45,462 nt of DNA from an uncultured Collinsella sp. (GCA_902470905.1 CABRIC010000010.1:1-45462), one strand, 5' to 3'; shown: positions 31,024-39,666, counted from the first letter of the stretch. Notes: generated by a model from the letters alone, not told the origin. Numbers and translations: made by a program.

Positions 31024-31929
31024 GTGGGGGCTATTACTCCGGGTGTACGTTTGCACGACCTTCCGCAGGGGACCGTCGAGGAACGCATTCGTATGGCGGG
31101 AGAGCTGGGCTTTTCGTGCATTCAGCTGCCGAGCAAGGTGCTCTACGCATCGATGGGGATCGATCGAGGCGGCCTGACCCGCGAGCTTGCCGACCATTTG
31201 AGCGCGGTGCTCGACGAGGCGGGCGTTTCGGTCGCCGTGCTCGGGTGCTATAAGAATCTGGCGACGCCCGATCGCCAACAGCTCATGGATAACTTTGCCG
31301 AGTACGAGGCATGCCTGAACTTTGCCCAGATGCTCGGCGGCTGCCCGGTGGGTACCGAGACCGGTCGCCCCAATGCGCAGAACCGCGTCGCGGACGACCG
31401 CATGACCGACGAGGCACTCGATACGTTTGCAGACGGGCTTGCACGCGTCTGCGATCGGGCCGAGGCCGTGGGCGGGCAAATACTGATCGAGCCTGGCTGG
31501 AACGAGACGGTCAACACGCCGGATCGCTGCCGTGAGGTGCTGGAGCGCGTCTCGAGCCCGTCGCTCGGCGTGATCTACGACCCGGTATCGCTGCTGCACC
31601 CCAGTGTCGTTGACGAAGCGCAGGAAATCACCGCGTGCATGCTCTACTTATGCGGCAGTAAGATCCGCGTGCTGCACGCCAAGGATTTTGAGGTCGTTGA
31701 TAACGAGGACGAAGCCGGATGGTGCGACGGTACGGGTTCACGCCTGGTGTGCCACGGCGTGGGCGAGACGGGCCGCTATGACTTTGAGCCCGTGGTGGCC
31801 TGGGCTGCCGCCGCCTGTCCTGGGATTCCCTGCGTGGTCGAGAACAGCGTGCCGGCGACGGCGGCTGACTGCCTGGCGACACTCGAGCACATGTCCGCTC
31901 GCTGCGGGGCTTCGCATCGCGAGCTATAG
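31024..31929 (+). CDS. Sugar phosphate isomerase/epimerase-like TIM-barrel protein
   Basis: The 301-residue product belongs to the xylose-isomerase-like TIM-barrel superfamily. Metal ligands typical of the fold appear as Glu in QILIEPGWNET, Asp in GVIYDPVSLL, His in IRVLHAKDFE and Glu in CVVENSV. The start is a GTG at 31024, 1 nt after the GH105 stop, with AAGGGA 12 nt upstream, so it is coupled to GH105. The substrate is unknown; a keto-sugar or deoxy-uronate epimerisation in the same pathway is a reasonable guess. Confidence 0.8.
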   Translation: MGAITPGVRLHDLPQGTVEERIRMAGELGFSCIQLPSKVLYASMGIDRGGLTRELADHLSAVLDEAGVSVAVLGCYKNLATPDRQQLMDNFAEYEACLNFAQMLGGCPVGTETGRPNAQNRVADDRMTDEALDTFADGLARVCDRAEAVGGQILIEPGWNETVNTPDRCREVLERVSSPSLGVIYDPVSLLHPSVVDEAQEITACMLYLCGSKIRVLHAKDFEVVDNEDEAGWCDGTGSRLVCHGVGETGRYDFEPVVAWAAAACPGIPCVVENSVPATAADCLATLEHMSARCGASHREL

Positions 31930-32032
31930 CATTGGCTTTTGCCGTGTCGGCAGATTGAGATTACCTGCATGGGGGCGGCGGTGAAGGGTCTTTATCGTCG
32001 CCCCATTGGATTGCATTAAAAAGGGGAGTTGC

Positions 32033-33250
32033 GTGGCTATCCACATTGTCGAAGAGGCGAATCGTTGCCTAGGTTGTAAAAGGGCGTTCTGTCAGATTAA
32101 GGGCTGCCCGGTTCAGACGCCTATTCCGCAGGTCATCGACCTGTTCAAACAGCGTCGTCTAGAAGAGGCGGGCGAGCTATTGTTCCAGAACAATCCCATG
32201 AGCGCGGTCTGCTCCATGGTGTGCAATCATTCGGGCCAGTGCGAGGGCGCTTGCATCCAGGGCCGCAAGGGCGCGCCGGTGCATTTCTCGAGCATCGAGA
32301 ACTATATCTCGACAGCGTATTTGGATCGTAAGGAGTGGACGCCCGCGCCGTCGTGTGGCAAGCAGGTCGCTGTGGTCGGCTCCGGCCCAGCCGGCATTAC
32401 CGTGGCAATTAAGATGGCGCAGCTGGGTTGCGCCGTCACTGTTTTTGAGCAGCGGCCCGAGATCGGCGGTGTGCTGGAGTACGGTATCCCCGAGTTCCGC
32501 CTGCCCCGTGCGCTCGTGCAAAAGTATCGCCACGTGATGTGCTCGCTTGGCGTGCGCGTGCGCCCCTCGACCACCATCGGTGGCGCGCTGCATATCGACG
32601 ACCTGCTGCGCGACGGCTACGATGCGGTCTTTGTCGGTACTGGTACCTGGCGAGCTCGAAAGCTGGGTATTCCCGGCGAGTCGCGCGGCAACGTGCTGTT
32701 TGGTATCGATTATCTGGTCGATCCCACGAGCGTGGCAATCGGGCAGAACGTGGCGGTTATCGGCGCCGGCAATGTGGCCATGGATGTTGCCCGCACGGCC
32801 CTGCGCTCGGGTGCCCGCAAGGTCACTGTGTATGCCCGATCGCGCCATATCTCTGCCATCGATGACGAGGTGGAGCTGACCGAGCTTGACGGTGCCGAGA
32901 TTGTGCGCGGCAAGGCGATCTGCGCCATCGATGATAACGGTCCGGTGTTCGAGACGGCTATCTTTGACGAGGACAACAACGTGGTGGGCTATGAGGAAGA
33001 GCTCGACTATGTGTCCGCCGACACAGTTGTGATCGCGGCTTCGCAGGTGCCCAAGGACAAGCTTGTGCTTACGACGGGCGGTCTGGAGACCGATCATCGC
33101 GGCCTTCTTTCGGTCGACGAGTACGGTATGACCACCGTGTCTGGCGTCTTTGCCGCCGGCGACGTGGTTAACGGCCCGCTGACGGTTGTTCACGCCGTAG
33201 CCGGCGCCAAGCTCGCCGTCGAAGGCATGACTACCTATCTGGGCCTCTAA
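32033..33250 (+). CDS. GltD-like NAD(P)-dependent flavoprotein oxidoreductase
   Basis: The 405-residue product resembles the glutamate synthase small subunit and NfnB. An N-terminal Fe-S region has CLGCKRAFCQIKGC and a second cluster CSMVCNHSGQCEGAC; an FAD Rossmann motif VVGSGPAGITVA (about 115-126) and an NAD(P) motif VIGAGNVAMDVA (about 245-256) follow, with a final FAD-binding AAGDVVNGP. The start is GTG at 32033 with AAGGGGAG upstream. No GltB large subunit is adjacent, so it is not a glutamate synthase part here; it may feed electrons to the flavoenzyme encoded next. Confidence 0.85.
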   Translation: MAIHIVEEANRCLGCKRAFCQIKGCPVQTPIPQVIDLFKQRRLEEAGELLFQNNPMSAVCSMVCNHSGQCEGACIQGRKGAPVHFSSIENYISTAYLDRKEWTPAPSCGKQVAVVGSGPAGITVAIKMAQLGCAVTVFEQRPEIGGVLEYGIPEFRLPRALVQKYRHVMCSLGVRVRPSTTIGGALHIDDLLRDGYDAVFVGTGTWRARKLGIPGESRGNVLFGIDYLVDPTSVAIGQNVAVIGAGNVAMDVARTALRSGARKVTVYARSRHISAIDDEVELTELDGAEIVRGKAICAIDDNGPVFETAIFDEDNNVVGYEEELDYVSADTVVIAASQVPKDKLVLTTGGLETDHRGLLSVDEYGMTTVSGVFAAGDVVNGPLTVVHAVAGAKLAVEGMTTYLGL

Positions 33251-33266
33251 CTCCATCCCACCCATC

Positions 33267-33338
33267 AGTTGCGGTGAAATACGGACTGTTTTGGCTGGCA
33301 AAAGTCTCATCTACTCCGTATTCCACCGCAACTTTTTG
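33267..33338 (+). repeat. GTTGCGGTG hairpin repeat, copy 1 (possible terminator)
   Basis: Arms of 19 bp at 33267-33285 and 33315-33333, with one mismatch, surround 29 nt; the stem is followed by TTTTT. The first arm and the following ACGGACTGTTTTG recur at 36186-36210. Confidence 0.82.
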
Positions 33339-33450
33339 TGGGGATTGGATTAAAGGCGGGGGAGTGCGAGCGGGTACGGACGCGGCGGTTGCTGATACGA
33401 TAAGTACGTTAGCAACTGCCGCCGAGCGGCTTAAACGAAAGGAAGCCTGT

Positions 33451-35400
33451 ATGGAGTCATCCGCCTACCCGATGCTCTTTAGCCCGATCAAGGTCGGTAC
33501 GACCGAGGTCAAGAACCGCGTCTTTATGCCGCCGGTGTCCACCAACCTGGCCGATCATGGCTATGTGACTGACGACTTGGTCGATCATTACCGTGCCCGT
33601 GCCAAGGGCGGCGTGGGCCTCATCATCACCGAGGTCGTGACGGTCGAGCCTACCTATACCTATCTGCCGGGTGACATGTGCTGCTACGACGACACGTTTA
33701 TCCCCGGCTGGGAAAAGCTCGCCGCGGCCGTCCACGAGTACGGCTGCAAGATCATGCCGCAGCTCTTCCACCCCGCCTACATGGCCTTTAACATTCCGGG
33801 CACGCCGCGCCTGATCGCTCCGTCTTTTGTGGGCCCGTCCTATGCCCGCGAGGCGCCGCGTCCCATCACGGTCGATGAGATCCACGAGCTCACGCATCAG
33901 TTTGGCGACGCTGCCGTGCGTATGCAGAAGGCCGGTGTCGATGGCGTCGAGGTCCATGCGGCACACGCCCACGGCATGCTCGGCGGCTTTTTGACTCCGC
34001 TCTACAACAAGCGCACCGACGAGTACGGCGGCTCTCTCGACGCCCGCATGCGCTTCCTGCTCGAGGTCATCGCCGAGATCCGCGAGCGCTGCGGCAAGGA
34101 CTTTATCATCGACGTCCGTATCTCGGGCGACGAGTACACCGATGGCGGCCTGACCCTCAACGACATGATCTACGTCTCACGTCGCCTGGAGAAGGCCGGC
34201 GTCGACATGATTCATGTGTCGGGCGGCACCACCATCAAGCGCGGCTCCGCGATTCCCGCCGCCGGTACGCAGCAGGCCTCGCACGCCGCCTGCTCGCGCG
34301 AGATCAAGAAGCACGTTAACATTCCTGTCGCCACGGTCGGCCGCATCAACGAGGCCTGGATTGCCGAGGAGCTGATCGAGGACGGCGCCGTCGACATCTG
34401 CATGATGGGCCGCGCCAATCTGTGCGATGCCGAGTTCTGCAATAAGGCCGCTGCCGGCAACGCCGACGACATCCGCCCCTGCATCGGCTGCCTGCGCTGC
34501 CTGAACGGCATTATGTTCGGCAAGCGCATCTCCTGCACCGTCAACCCCGATGTCGAGCGCGACGAGGCTGGCTACGAATCTGCTGCCGAGGCCAAGAACG
34601 TACTGGTTGTGGGCGCTGGTCCTGCGGGCATGGAGGCAGCCTACATCGCCGCCAAGCGCGGCCATAACGTGGTGCTCGTGGACAAGCAGGACGAACCGGG
34701 CGGCGAGATGCGCATCGCAGCCGTTCCGCCGGCAAAGCAGGAACTCACCCGCGTGATCAAGTATCAGTATCGTCGCCTGGCCGAGGCCGGCGTGAAATGC
34801 GTATTTGGCACCGAGCTTACTGCCGAGGACATTCAGCGCGACTACGCCGGCTACGAGGTCGTCCTGGCTTATGGCGCCGAGCCCATCGCTCCGGCCTTCA
34901 TGCAGGGCTTTAAGCAGGTTATGACGGCCGACGACCTGCTGGGCGGCAAGGCTTTCCCGGGCAAGAAGATCGTCATCGTGGGCGGCGGCACCGTTGGCTG
35001 CGAGACGGCCGATTACCTGGCCCCGTTGGTCAATGACCTCTCGCCGGCCAATCGCGATGTCACCGTTATCGAGATGACCAAGACGCTCGCTGCCAACGAG
35101 GGCGGTGCCGGTCGCGCGGTGCTCATCACGCGCATGCTCTCCAAGGGCGTCCACGTGCTGACCGAGGCCAAGGTGACCGAGATCACAGAGGACACCATCA
35201 GTTACGAAAAGGACGGCGAGGTCCACACCATCACCGGTGCCGATACGCTGGTGCTGGCGATGGGCTACCGTCCCAATACCAAGTTGGCCGACGACCTTGC
35301 CGCTGCCGGCGTTGCCACCCACGTGCTGGGCGATGCCAACAAGTGTGGCAACATCCGCGATGCCATCGGCGATGGCTATAAGGTTGCCTGCGAGCTCTAG
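33451..35400 (+). CDS. Old-yellow-enzyme-type NADH:flavin oxidoreductase with Fe-S cluster (BaiCD/enoate reductase-like)
   Basis: The 649-residue protein has three domains: an FMN TIM barrel of the old yellow enzyme family (about 1-340, VEVHAAHAHGMLGGFLTPLYNKRTDEYGGS), a 4Fe-4S site with Cys344, Cys347, Cys350 and Cys362, and FAD/NAD domains (VVGAGPAGMEAA about 386-397; IVGGGTVGCETA about 509-520). The CxxCxxC spacing is as in trimethylamine dehydrogenase rather than CxxCxxxC of dienoyl-CoA reductase. Relatives reduce activated C=C bonds (bile acid enones, enoates, dienoyl-CoA). The start at 33451 has a GAAAGGAA box. The substrate is not deducible; the neighbours suggest a plant-derived compound. 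Confidence 0.88.
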   Translation: MESSAYPMLFSPIKVGTTEVKNRVFMPPVSTNLADHGYVTDDLVDHYRARAKGGVGLIITEVVTVEPTYTYLPGDMCCYDDTFIPGWEKLAAAVHEYGCKIMPQLFHPAYMAFNIPGTPRLIAPSFVGPSYAREAPRPITVDEIHELTHQFGDAAVRMQKAGVDGVEVHAAHAHGMLGGFLTPLYNKRTDEYGGSLDARMRFLLEVIAEIRERCGKDFIIDVRISGDEYTDGGLTLNDMIYVSRRLEKAGVDMIHVSGGTTIKRGSAIPAAGTQQASHAACSREIKKHVNIPVATVGRINEAWIAEELIEDGAVDICMMGRANLCDAEFCNKAAAGNADDIRPCIGCLRCLNGIMFGKRISCTVNPDVERDEAGYESAAEAKNVLVVGAGPAGMEAAYIAAKRGHNVVLVDKQDEPGGEMRIAAVPPAKQELTRVIKYQYRRLAEAGVKCVFGTELTAEDIQRDYAGYEVVLAYGAEPIAPAFMQGFKQVMTADDLLGGKAFPGKKIVIVGGGTVGCETADYLAPLVNDLSPANRDVTVIEMTKTLAANEGGAGRAVLITRMLSKGVHVLTEAKVTEITEDTISYEKDGEVHTITGADTLVLAMGYRPNTKLADDLAAAGVATHVLGDANKCGNIRDAIGDGYKVACEL

Positions 35401-35454
35401 TTAATCCCTTGGTGCATGGGGCCTGTCCCCGCGGCGTCAGTCGGTAGATAGTAA

Positions 35455-35493
35455 AAAGCGGCGGTCGTCCCGTACGTGGGACGACCGCCGCTT
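35455..35493 (-). terminator. Terminator of dhuI (read leftwards)
   Basis: AAGCGGCGGTCGTCCC (35456-35471) pairs perfectly with GGGACGACCGCCGCTT (35478-35493). The T-run of five lies on the minus strand (AAAAA at 35453-35457), so it mainly ends the dhuI transcript, and it may stop the flavoenzyme transcript too. A GGGGCCTGTCCCC motif lies just upstream at 35419-35431. Confidence 0.88.
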
Positions 35494-35518
35494 GCGTTAG
35501 CTGCAATGAGTTGTGCGA

Positions 35519-36160
35519 TTAGAGGCCTAGGATCTCCTTGACCTTGGCGATGATGGCCTCGTCGGTTGCGTTGGCAAAGAAGTACTCCTGGAAGTGCTCG
35601 CCGGCAAGTGCGCCCTTCACCAGGTCCTGGTCGAGCTCGTCCAGGATGTCGACGAGCGGACGCATGGTCACAGCGCGGACGCCGTCGAGGATCTTCTTGT
35701 TGCGCTGCTCGGGCTCAACACGCTCGGCAGGATAGCCGTTGCCCGAACCAAAGCCAAAGAGCTTCTCGAAGGTGTACTCGAGATTGAGCTCCTGGCCCCA
35801 GCCGTTCTTGAGGGCGAAGGGCATGGCGACGGCGTTGCCATCGTTGACCTGGGCAAAGGTGTAGGCGTCGAGCGGGTCGGCAACGTGGCCGCACAGCACG
35901 CCGGGGAAGGAGTTGCAGGCGAGCATGGCGCCCTCGCCGGTGCCGCAGCCGGTCACGACGTAGTCGGCAGCGCCGGAGTTGAGCAGCACGGCGGCCAGGA
36001 TGCCGTTCTGCACATAGGTGAGGGGCTTGGAGTCGGCGTCGGCATACATGCCATAGTTAAAGACGGTGTGGCCCATGGGCTCGACAACCTTCTTAAGGGC
36101 AGCCTCGATCATAGGGTTCTTGGAGTTCTGAGAGTTCTCATTGATCAGAGCGATTTTCAT
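35519..36160 (-). CDS. dhuI: RpiB/LacAB-family isomerase, probable DhuI
   Basis: The 213-residue product belongs to the RpiB/LacA/LacB family, with the signature TGCGTGEGAMLACNSFPG (Cys72 at the catalytic position). It is longer than typical RpiB (about 150). In streptococci a long member, DhuI, isomerises 4-deoxy-L-threo-5-hexosulose-uronate, the product of unsaturated uronyl hydrolases, and is paired with the short-chain dehydrogenase DhuD. The same pair occurs here, with dhuD 140 bp upstream on the same strand and GH105 in the locus. An AGGAAGG box precedes the start. Ribose-5-phosphate isomerase is the alternative but is less likely in this context. Confidence 0.78.
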   Translation of the reverse strand: MKIALINENSQNSKNPMIEAALKKVVEPMGHTVFNYGMYADADSKPLTYVQNGILAAVLLNSGAADYVVTGCGTGEGAMLACNSFPGVLCGHVADPLDAYTFAQVNDGNAVAMPFALKNGWGQELNLEYTFEKLFGFGSGNGYPAERVEPEQRNKKILDGVRAVTMRPLVDILDELDQDLVKGALAGEHFQEYFFANATDEAIIAKVKEILGL

Positions 36161-36185
36161 TGCGAATTACCTTCCTATTTCTAAC

Positions 36186-36296
36186 TTGCGGTGGAATACG
36201 GACTGTTTTGCCTGATAGAAGCCAAAACCAATCCTTATCTCACCGCAACTCAAATGAAAAACGAGTGGATGAAACCTGATGTGGGCAGTTGCGGTG
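36186..36296. repeat. GTTGCGGTG hairpin repeat, copy 2 with extra arm
   Basis: Bases 36186-36210 repeat copy 1 (TTGCGGTGGAATACGGACTGTTTTG, one difference) and pair imperfectly with 36233-36249. The right arm CACCGCAACT (36241-36250) also pairs perfectly with AGTTGCGGTG (36287-36296). The whole dhuD-dhuI gap is made of this repeat. Confidence 0.8.
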
Positions 36297-36300
36297 ACGC

Positions 36301-37110
36301 TTATTGAGGCTGCTTTCCAATGTATGCGAGGATGCCGCCGTCGACGTAGAGGATGTGGCCGTTGACGAAGTTCGACGCGTCGGAAGCCAGGAACACGGCG
36401 GGGCCCTTCAGGTCCTCGGGCGTGCCCCAACGGGCGGCCGGCGTCTTGGCAATGATGAACTGGTCAAACGGGTGGCGGCTGCCGTCGGGCTGCGTCTCGC
36501 GCAGCGGTGCGGTTTGCGGCGTGGCGATGTAGCCGGGCCCAATGCCGTTGCACTGGATATTGGCCTCGCCAAACTCCGAGCAGATGTTCTTGGTGAGCAT
36601 CTTGAGTCCGCCCTTGGCGGCAGCATAGCCGGCGATGGTCTCGCGACCCAGCTCGCTCATCATCGAGCAGATGTTGATGATCTTGCCGTGGCCCTTGGCG
36701 ATCATGCCAGGCAGGCAGGCCTTTGACACGATAAACGGTGCGTTGAGGTCGATATCGACGACGCGGCGGAAGTCCTCGGCGCTCATGTCGAGCATCGGGG
36801 TACGCTGGATGACGCCGGCGTTGTTGACCAGGATGTCGGGCGTGGTGCCAAAGTCGGCCTCGATCTTGGCGATGAGCTCGGCGACGACAGTCTCGTCGGT
36901 GACGTCGGCAACATAGCCGTGAGCGTCAAAGCCCAGCTCACGGTAGTGCTTCTCGGCTTCGGCGACTTTGTCGGCGTGACGGGCGTTAAAGGCGATCTTG
37001 GCGCCGGCCTCTCCGAGCGCCTCGGCAATGGCCATGCCAATGCCGTAGGTGGCGCCGGTCACCAGTGCGACCTTGCCGTCCAGACGGAAGCTGTCCATAA
37101 GATCAGACAT
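36301..37110 (-). CDS. dhuD: Short-chain dehydrogenase, probable DhuD (KduD/gluconate 5-dehydrogenase-like)
   Basis: The 269-residue SDR has the cofactor motif TGATYGIG (18-25), NNAG (96-99), catalytic Ser149, Tyr162 and Lys166 (YAAAK), and a C-terminus FVNGHILYVDGGILAYIGKQ typical of the streptococcal gluconate 5-dehydrogenase/DhuD group. With DhuI it would reduce the keto-deoxyuronate to KDG. The promoter carries two uronate-type operators. The alternative, gluconate 5-dehydrogenase, is kept open because a GntP permease lies 1 kb away. The start at 37110 has AAAGGAT upstream. Confidence 0.82.
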   Translation of the reverse strand: MSDLMDSFRLDGKVALVTGATYGIGMAIAEALGEAGAKIAFNARHADKVAEAEKHYRELGFDAHGYVADVTDETVVAELIAKIEADFGTTPDILVNNAGVIQRTPMLDMSAEDFRRVVDIDLNAPFIVSKACLPGMIAKGHGKIINICSMMSELGRETIAGYAAAKGGLKMLTKNICSEFGEANIQCNGIGPGYIATPQTAPLRETQPDGSRHPFDQFIIAKTPAARWGTPEDLKGPAVFLASDASNFVNGHILYVDGGILAYIGKQPQ

Positions 37111-37124
37111 AGCGATCCTTTCAA

Positions 37125-37244
37125 AAGAAACGTTCATCTATATAAGTCTTGCTTTTCATACAAGGTCAGTATAGGTGAAGCAGCGTAATAGCCACCCCTT
37201 ATTCCCTAAAATCAGGTGAACGTTCACTTTTAAAAGGCGAACGG
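37125..37244 (-). promoter_or_regulatory. dhuD promoter region with two operators
   Basis: On the minus strand AGTGAACGTTCACC (37228-37215) and GATGAACGTTTCTT (37138-37125) match the 14-bp uronate operator, 90 bp apart. CCGTTCG (37244-37238) lies upstream. A -10-like TTATAT with a TGACCT -35 lies between them, ahead of the second site. Confidence 0.68.
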
Positions 37245-37270
37245 TAGTCTCGCCCTTGCCGTGCGGACGT

Positions 37271-37963
37271 CTATTTGCTCTGTTCCTGCGCTCCCTCTGC
37301 GATCATGTTGCGGTTGTACACCAGATGCAGGTACATCGCGTCGTGCGCTGCGGTGGGATTGCGCGCGGCGATGGCGTCGGCCACGCCACGGTGGGTGCGG
37401 ATGGTTTCCTCAACCAGCTTTTTGCCGGTCACGTCAATAAACAGGGGGACAGGCGCCTTGAGCACGCCCATTAGGCGGGGAACGACGAGGTTGCCGCAGC
37501 TTTCGGCAATTGCGATGTGAAACGCGGTGTCGGCGGCAGAATAGTCTTCGTCCCGCGCGGCCAAGTGCTCGGACTCATCGCAAAGCTCTTTAATGCAGAT
37601 GATTTGATCGTCGGTCGCGTGCTCTGCGGCCATGCTGGCCATCTGCGGCTCGATCATAAAGCGCACTTCGAGCAGGTCGCGTGCCAGGCGCCTCTTGTCA
37701 TCGATAAAGGTAAAGCCCAGCGGATCGTCGGCAACGCCGGGGTTTGATGCCACATAGGTGCCCGAGCCCTGTTTAATGCGCACGATGTTGCGCGACTGCA
37801 GCAGCTTCATAGCCTCGCGTACGGTGCTCCTGCCAGCACCCAGGCGCTCGACGAGCACAGCCTCCTTGGGCAGGCGGTCGCCTTGCTCAAGATGCTCATC
37901 CAGGATCAGTTGAATAATTTTCTCCGAAATCTGCTCGGGGAGTCCCGAATCGGCTCGTGCCAC
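37271..37963 (-). CDS. GntR-family regulator, FadR/FCD type
   Basis: The 230-residue protein has a winged helix of the GntR family (residues about 10-72, LPKEAVLVERLGAGRSTVRE and then the wing QGSGTYV) and an all-helical FCD ligand domain (about 95-220) with likely metal ligands in AADTAFHIAIAE, THRGVADAI and MYLHL. Such proteins sense sugar acids. It starts with GTG at 37963 behind GAGGTG, and it is divergent from the GntP permease gene across a 233-bp gap with three ATCAGAY-type sites, so autoregulation and control of gntP-ilvD-like genes are likely. Confidence 0.9.
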   Translation of the reverse strand: MARADSGLPEQISEKIIQLILDEHLEQGDRLPKEAVLVERLGAGRSTVREAMKLLQSRNIVRIKQGSGTYVASNPGVADDPLGFTFIDDKRRLARDLLEVRFMIEPQMASMAAEHATDDQIICIKELCDESEHLAARDEDYSAADTAFHIAIAESCGNLVVPRLMGVLKAPVPLFIDVTGKKLVEETIRTHRGVADAIAARNPTAAHDAMYLHLVYNRNMIAEGAQEQSK

Positions 37964-38088
37964 GCTTCACCTCATATCAAAAGAATTCATCAGAGCTATT
38001 CTAGCTCATTTAACAGAAGCCGCGGTGGTTCGCTCCGACAATGGAGAACTGTAAGTGGCCGTTTACCGTCAAAAACAGATCGTTCAGC

Positions 38089-38183
38089 AAATACATCAGA
38101 TGTATTTCGAAAAAGTTTCCCTTTTAAACATCAGACCTATTGAAAACGCGCTATAGTCTAAGCCGAATTCAAAAGGTCTGATG
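38089..38183 (+). promoter_or_regulatory. GntR operator array before the GntP gene
   Basis: A perfect 19-bp palindrome AAATACATCAGATGTATTT (38089-38107) is followed by CATCAGACCT (38129-38138) and its inverted copy AGGTCTGATG (38174-38183), the last just before the ribosome-binding site. All share ATCAGA. TCGTTCA after an A-run (38071-38086) lies just upstream. Confidence 0.68.
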
Positions 38184-38196
38184 AATTGGAGGAAAG

Positions 38197-39558
38197 ATGT
38201 CAGACCCAACGTTTATGGCCGACCCCACCAGGCTGGTCATCGCCGCCATCGTGGGCATCGCGCTGCTGCTTGCGCTCATCATTAAGTTCAAGCTGCATCC
38301 TGTGCTTTCGATGATGGTCTCGGCGCTCGTGATCGGTATCGGAGCCGGCATGCCGCTCGATATGGTGGCAGACACCGTCACCAAGGGCGTGGGCACCACG
38401 CTGCAAAACATCGCCTTGCTCATTGGCCTGGGATCGATGTTTGGCCAGATTTTGGAGGAGAGCGGCGGCGCCAAGAAGATCGCCCAGACCTTCATTGACG
38501 CCTTTGGCCAGGGCCACTCCAGCTGGGCGCTGGGCATCACCGGTTTGGTCATCGGCACCACGGTGTTCTTTGAGGCGGGCGTAGTCGTTTTGATTCCGCC
38601 TGCGTTTAGCGTGGCATCGCAGACCAAAAAGTCGACGCTCTACTACGGCATCGCGCTGCTCGCGGGACTTGCCGCTGGCTATGCGTTTGTGCCGCCATCC
38701 GCCGGGTCGGTTCTGGTCGCCGGCACGCTCGGTGTCGACCTGGGCACCATGATCCTCGTCGGTATCCCCACCGCCTTTATCGCTATGGCGATTGCCGGCG
38801 TCGTGTGGGGCCGCAACGTGGGCGGTCGCATTTTTACCGATGTTCCGGAGCACTTTACCTCTGCCGAGGGTGCGAGCGATGAAAAAGAGCTTCCCTCCTT
38901 TGGCATGGTGCTTGCCATCGTGCTCACGCCGCTTTGTCTGATTTTGCTGGGCACGTTGTCCTCTTATATCCCCATGCCCGCCGAGCTCGCCTCGATTCTC
39001 GCCTTCCTGGGCAAGCCGTTCGTCGCTTTGACGCTTGCCACGCTCGTCGCGATGTATCTGCTGGGCGCGCGCCGCGGCTACTCCGGCGCCGAGCTCAAGG
39101 CCCTGCTCGACCGCTCTCTTAAGCCCGTCGGCATGATCTTGCTGGTTATCGCCTGTGGCGGCGTCATTCGCTGGATGCTGCAGGACTGCGGCTTGGGCCA
39201 GGTTATCGGCCCTATGCTCGAGGCCTCACCGCTGCCTTTGGTGGTCGTTGCCTTTTTGATTGCCGTCATGGTGCGTGCCTCTGTCGGCAGCTCCATCGTC
39301 GCTATGACCATGGCATCGGGCATTATGGCCGCCATGCCTGCGGTCGCTGGTGCTTCGGTGCTCATGCGTGCCGCTATCTGTCTTGCTATCTGCGGCGGTG
39401 CCACGGCCCTCTCGCACGTCAACGATGCCGGTTTTTGGATGTGCTCCTCGTTCCTGGAGATTGACGAGAAGACCACCCTCAAGTCCTGGACCGTTATGGA
39501 GACGCTCATCGGCCTTTCGGGTCTTGCCTGCGCCCTGGTGATTTCGTTCTTCGCCTAG
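38197..39558 (+). CDS. GntP-family gluconate/sugar-acid permease
   Basis: The 453-residue membrane protein has about 12-14 hydrophobic segments and the GntP family style (LRLVIAAIVGIALLLALIIK-like start, FFEAGVVVLIP in the middle, and the C-terminal SHVNDAGFWMCSSFLEIDEKTTLKSW block). It imports gluconate or a related sugar acid with a proton. A GGAGGAAAG box precedes the start. It is cotranscribed with the dehydratase gene 108 bp downstream, and the GntR protein across the promoter is its likely regulator. Confidence 0.93.
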   Translation: MSDPTFMADPTRLVIAAIVGIALLLALIIKFKLHPVLSMMVSALVIGIGAGMPLDMVADTVTKGVGTTLQNIALLIGLGSMFGQILEESGGAKKIAQTFIDAFGQGHSSWALGITGLVIGTTVFFEAGVVVLIPPAFSVASQTKKSTLYYGIALLAGLAAGYAFVPPSAGSVLVAGTLGVDLGTMILVGIPTAFIAMAIAGVVWGRNVGGRIFTDVPEHFTSAEGASDEKELPSFGMVLAIVLTPLCLILLGTLSSYIPMPAELASILAFLGKPFVALTLATLVAMYLLGARRGYSGAELKALLDRSLKPVGMILLVIACGGVIRWMLQDCGLGQVIGPMLEASPLPLVVVAFLIAVMVRASVGSSIVAMTMASGIMAAMPAVAGASVLMRAAICLAICGGATALSHVNDAGFWMCSSFLEIDEKTTLKSWTVMETLIGLSGLACALVISFFA

Positions 39559-39666
39559 TTCGCGTAGCTAAGCATCTTTTGCCGAGTGCATCGCTCGGTA
39601 CCCATTTACACCTGATTCATTAACCAACGATTGGTACAACCGTTCAAACCAAAAGAGGAGAGCACC

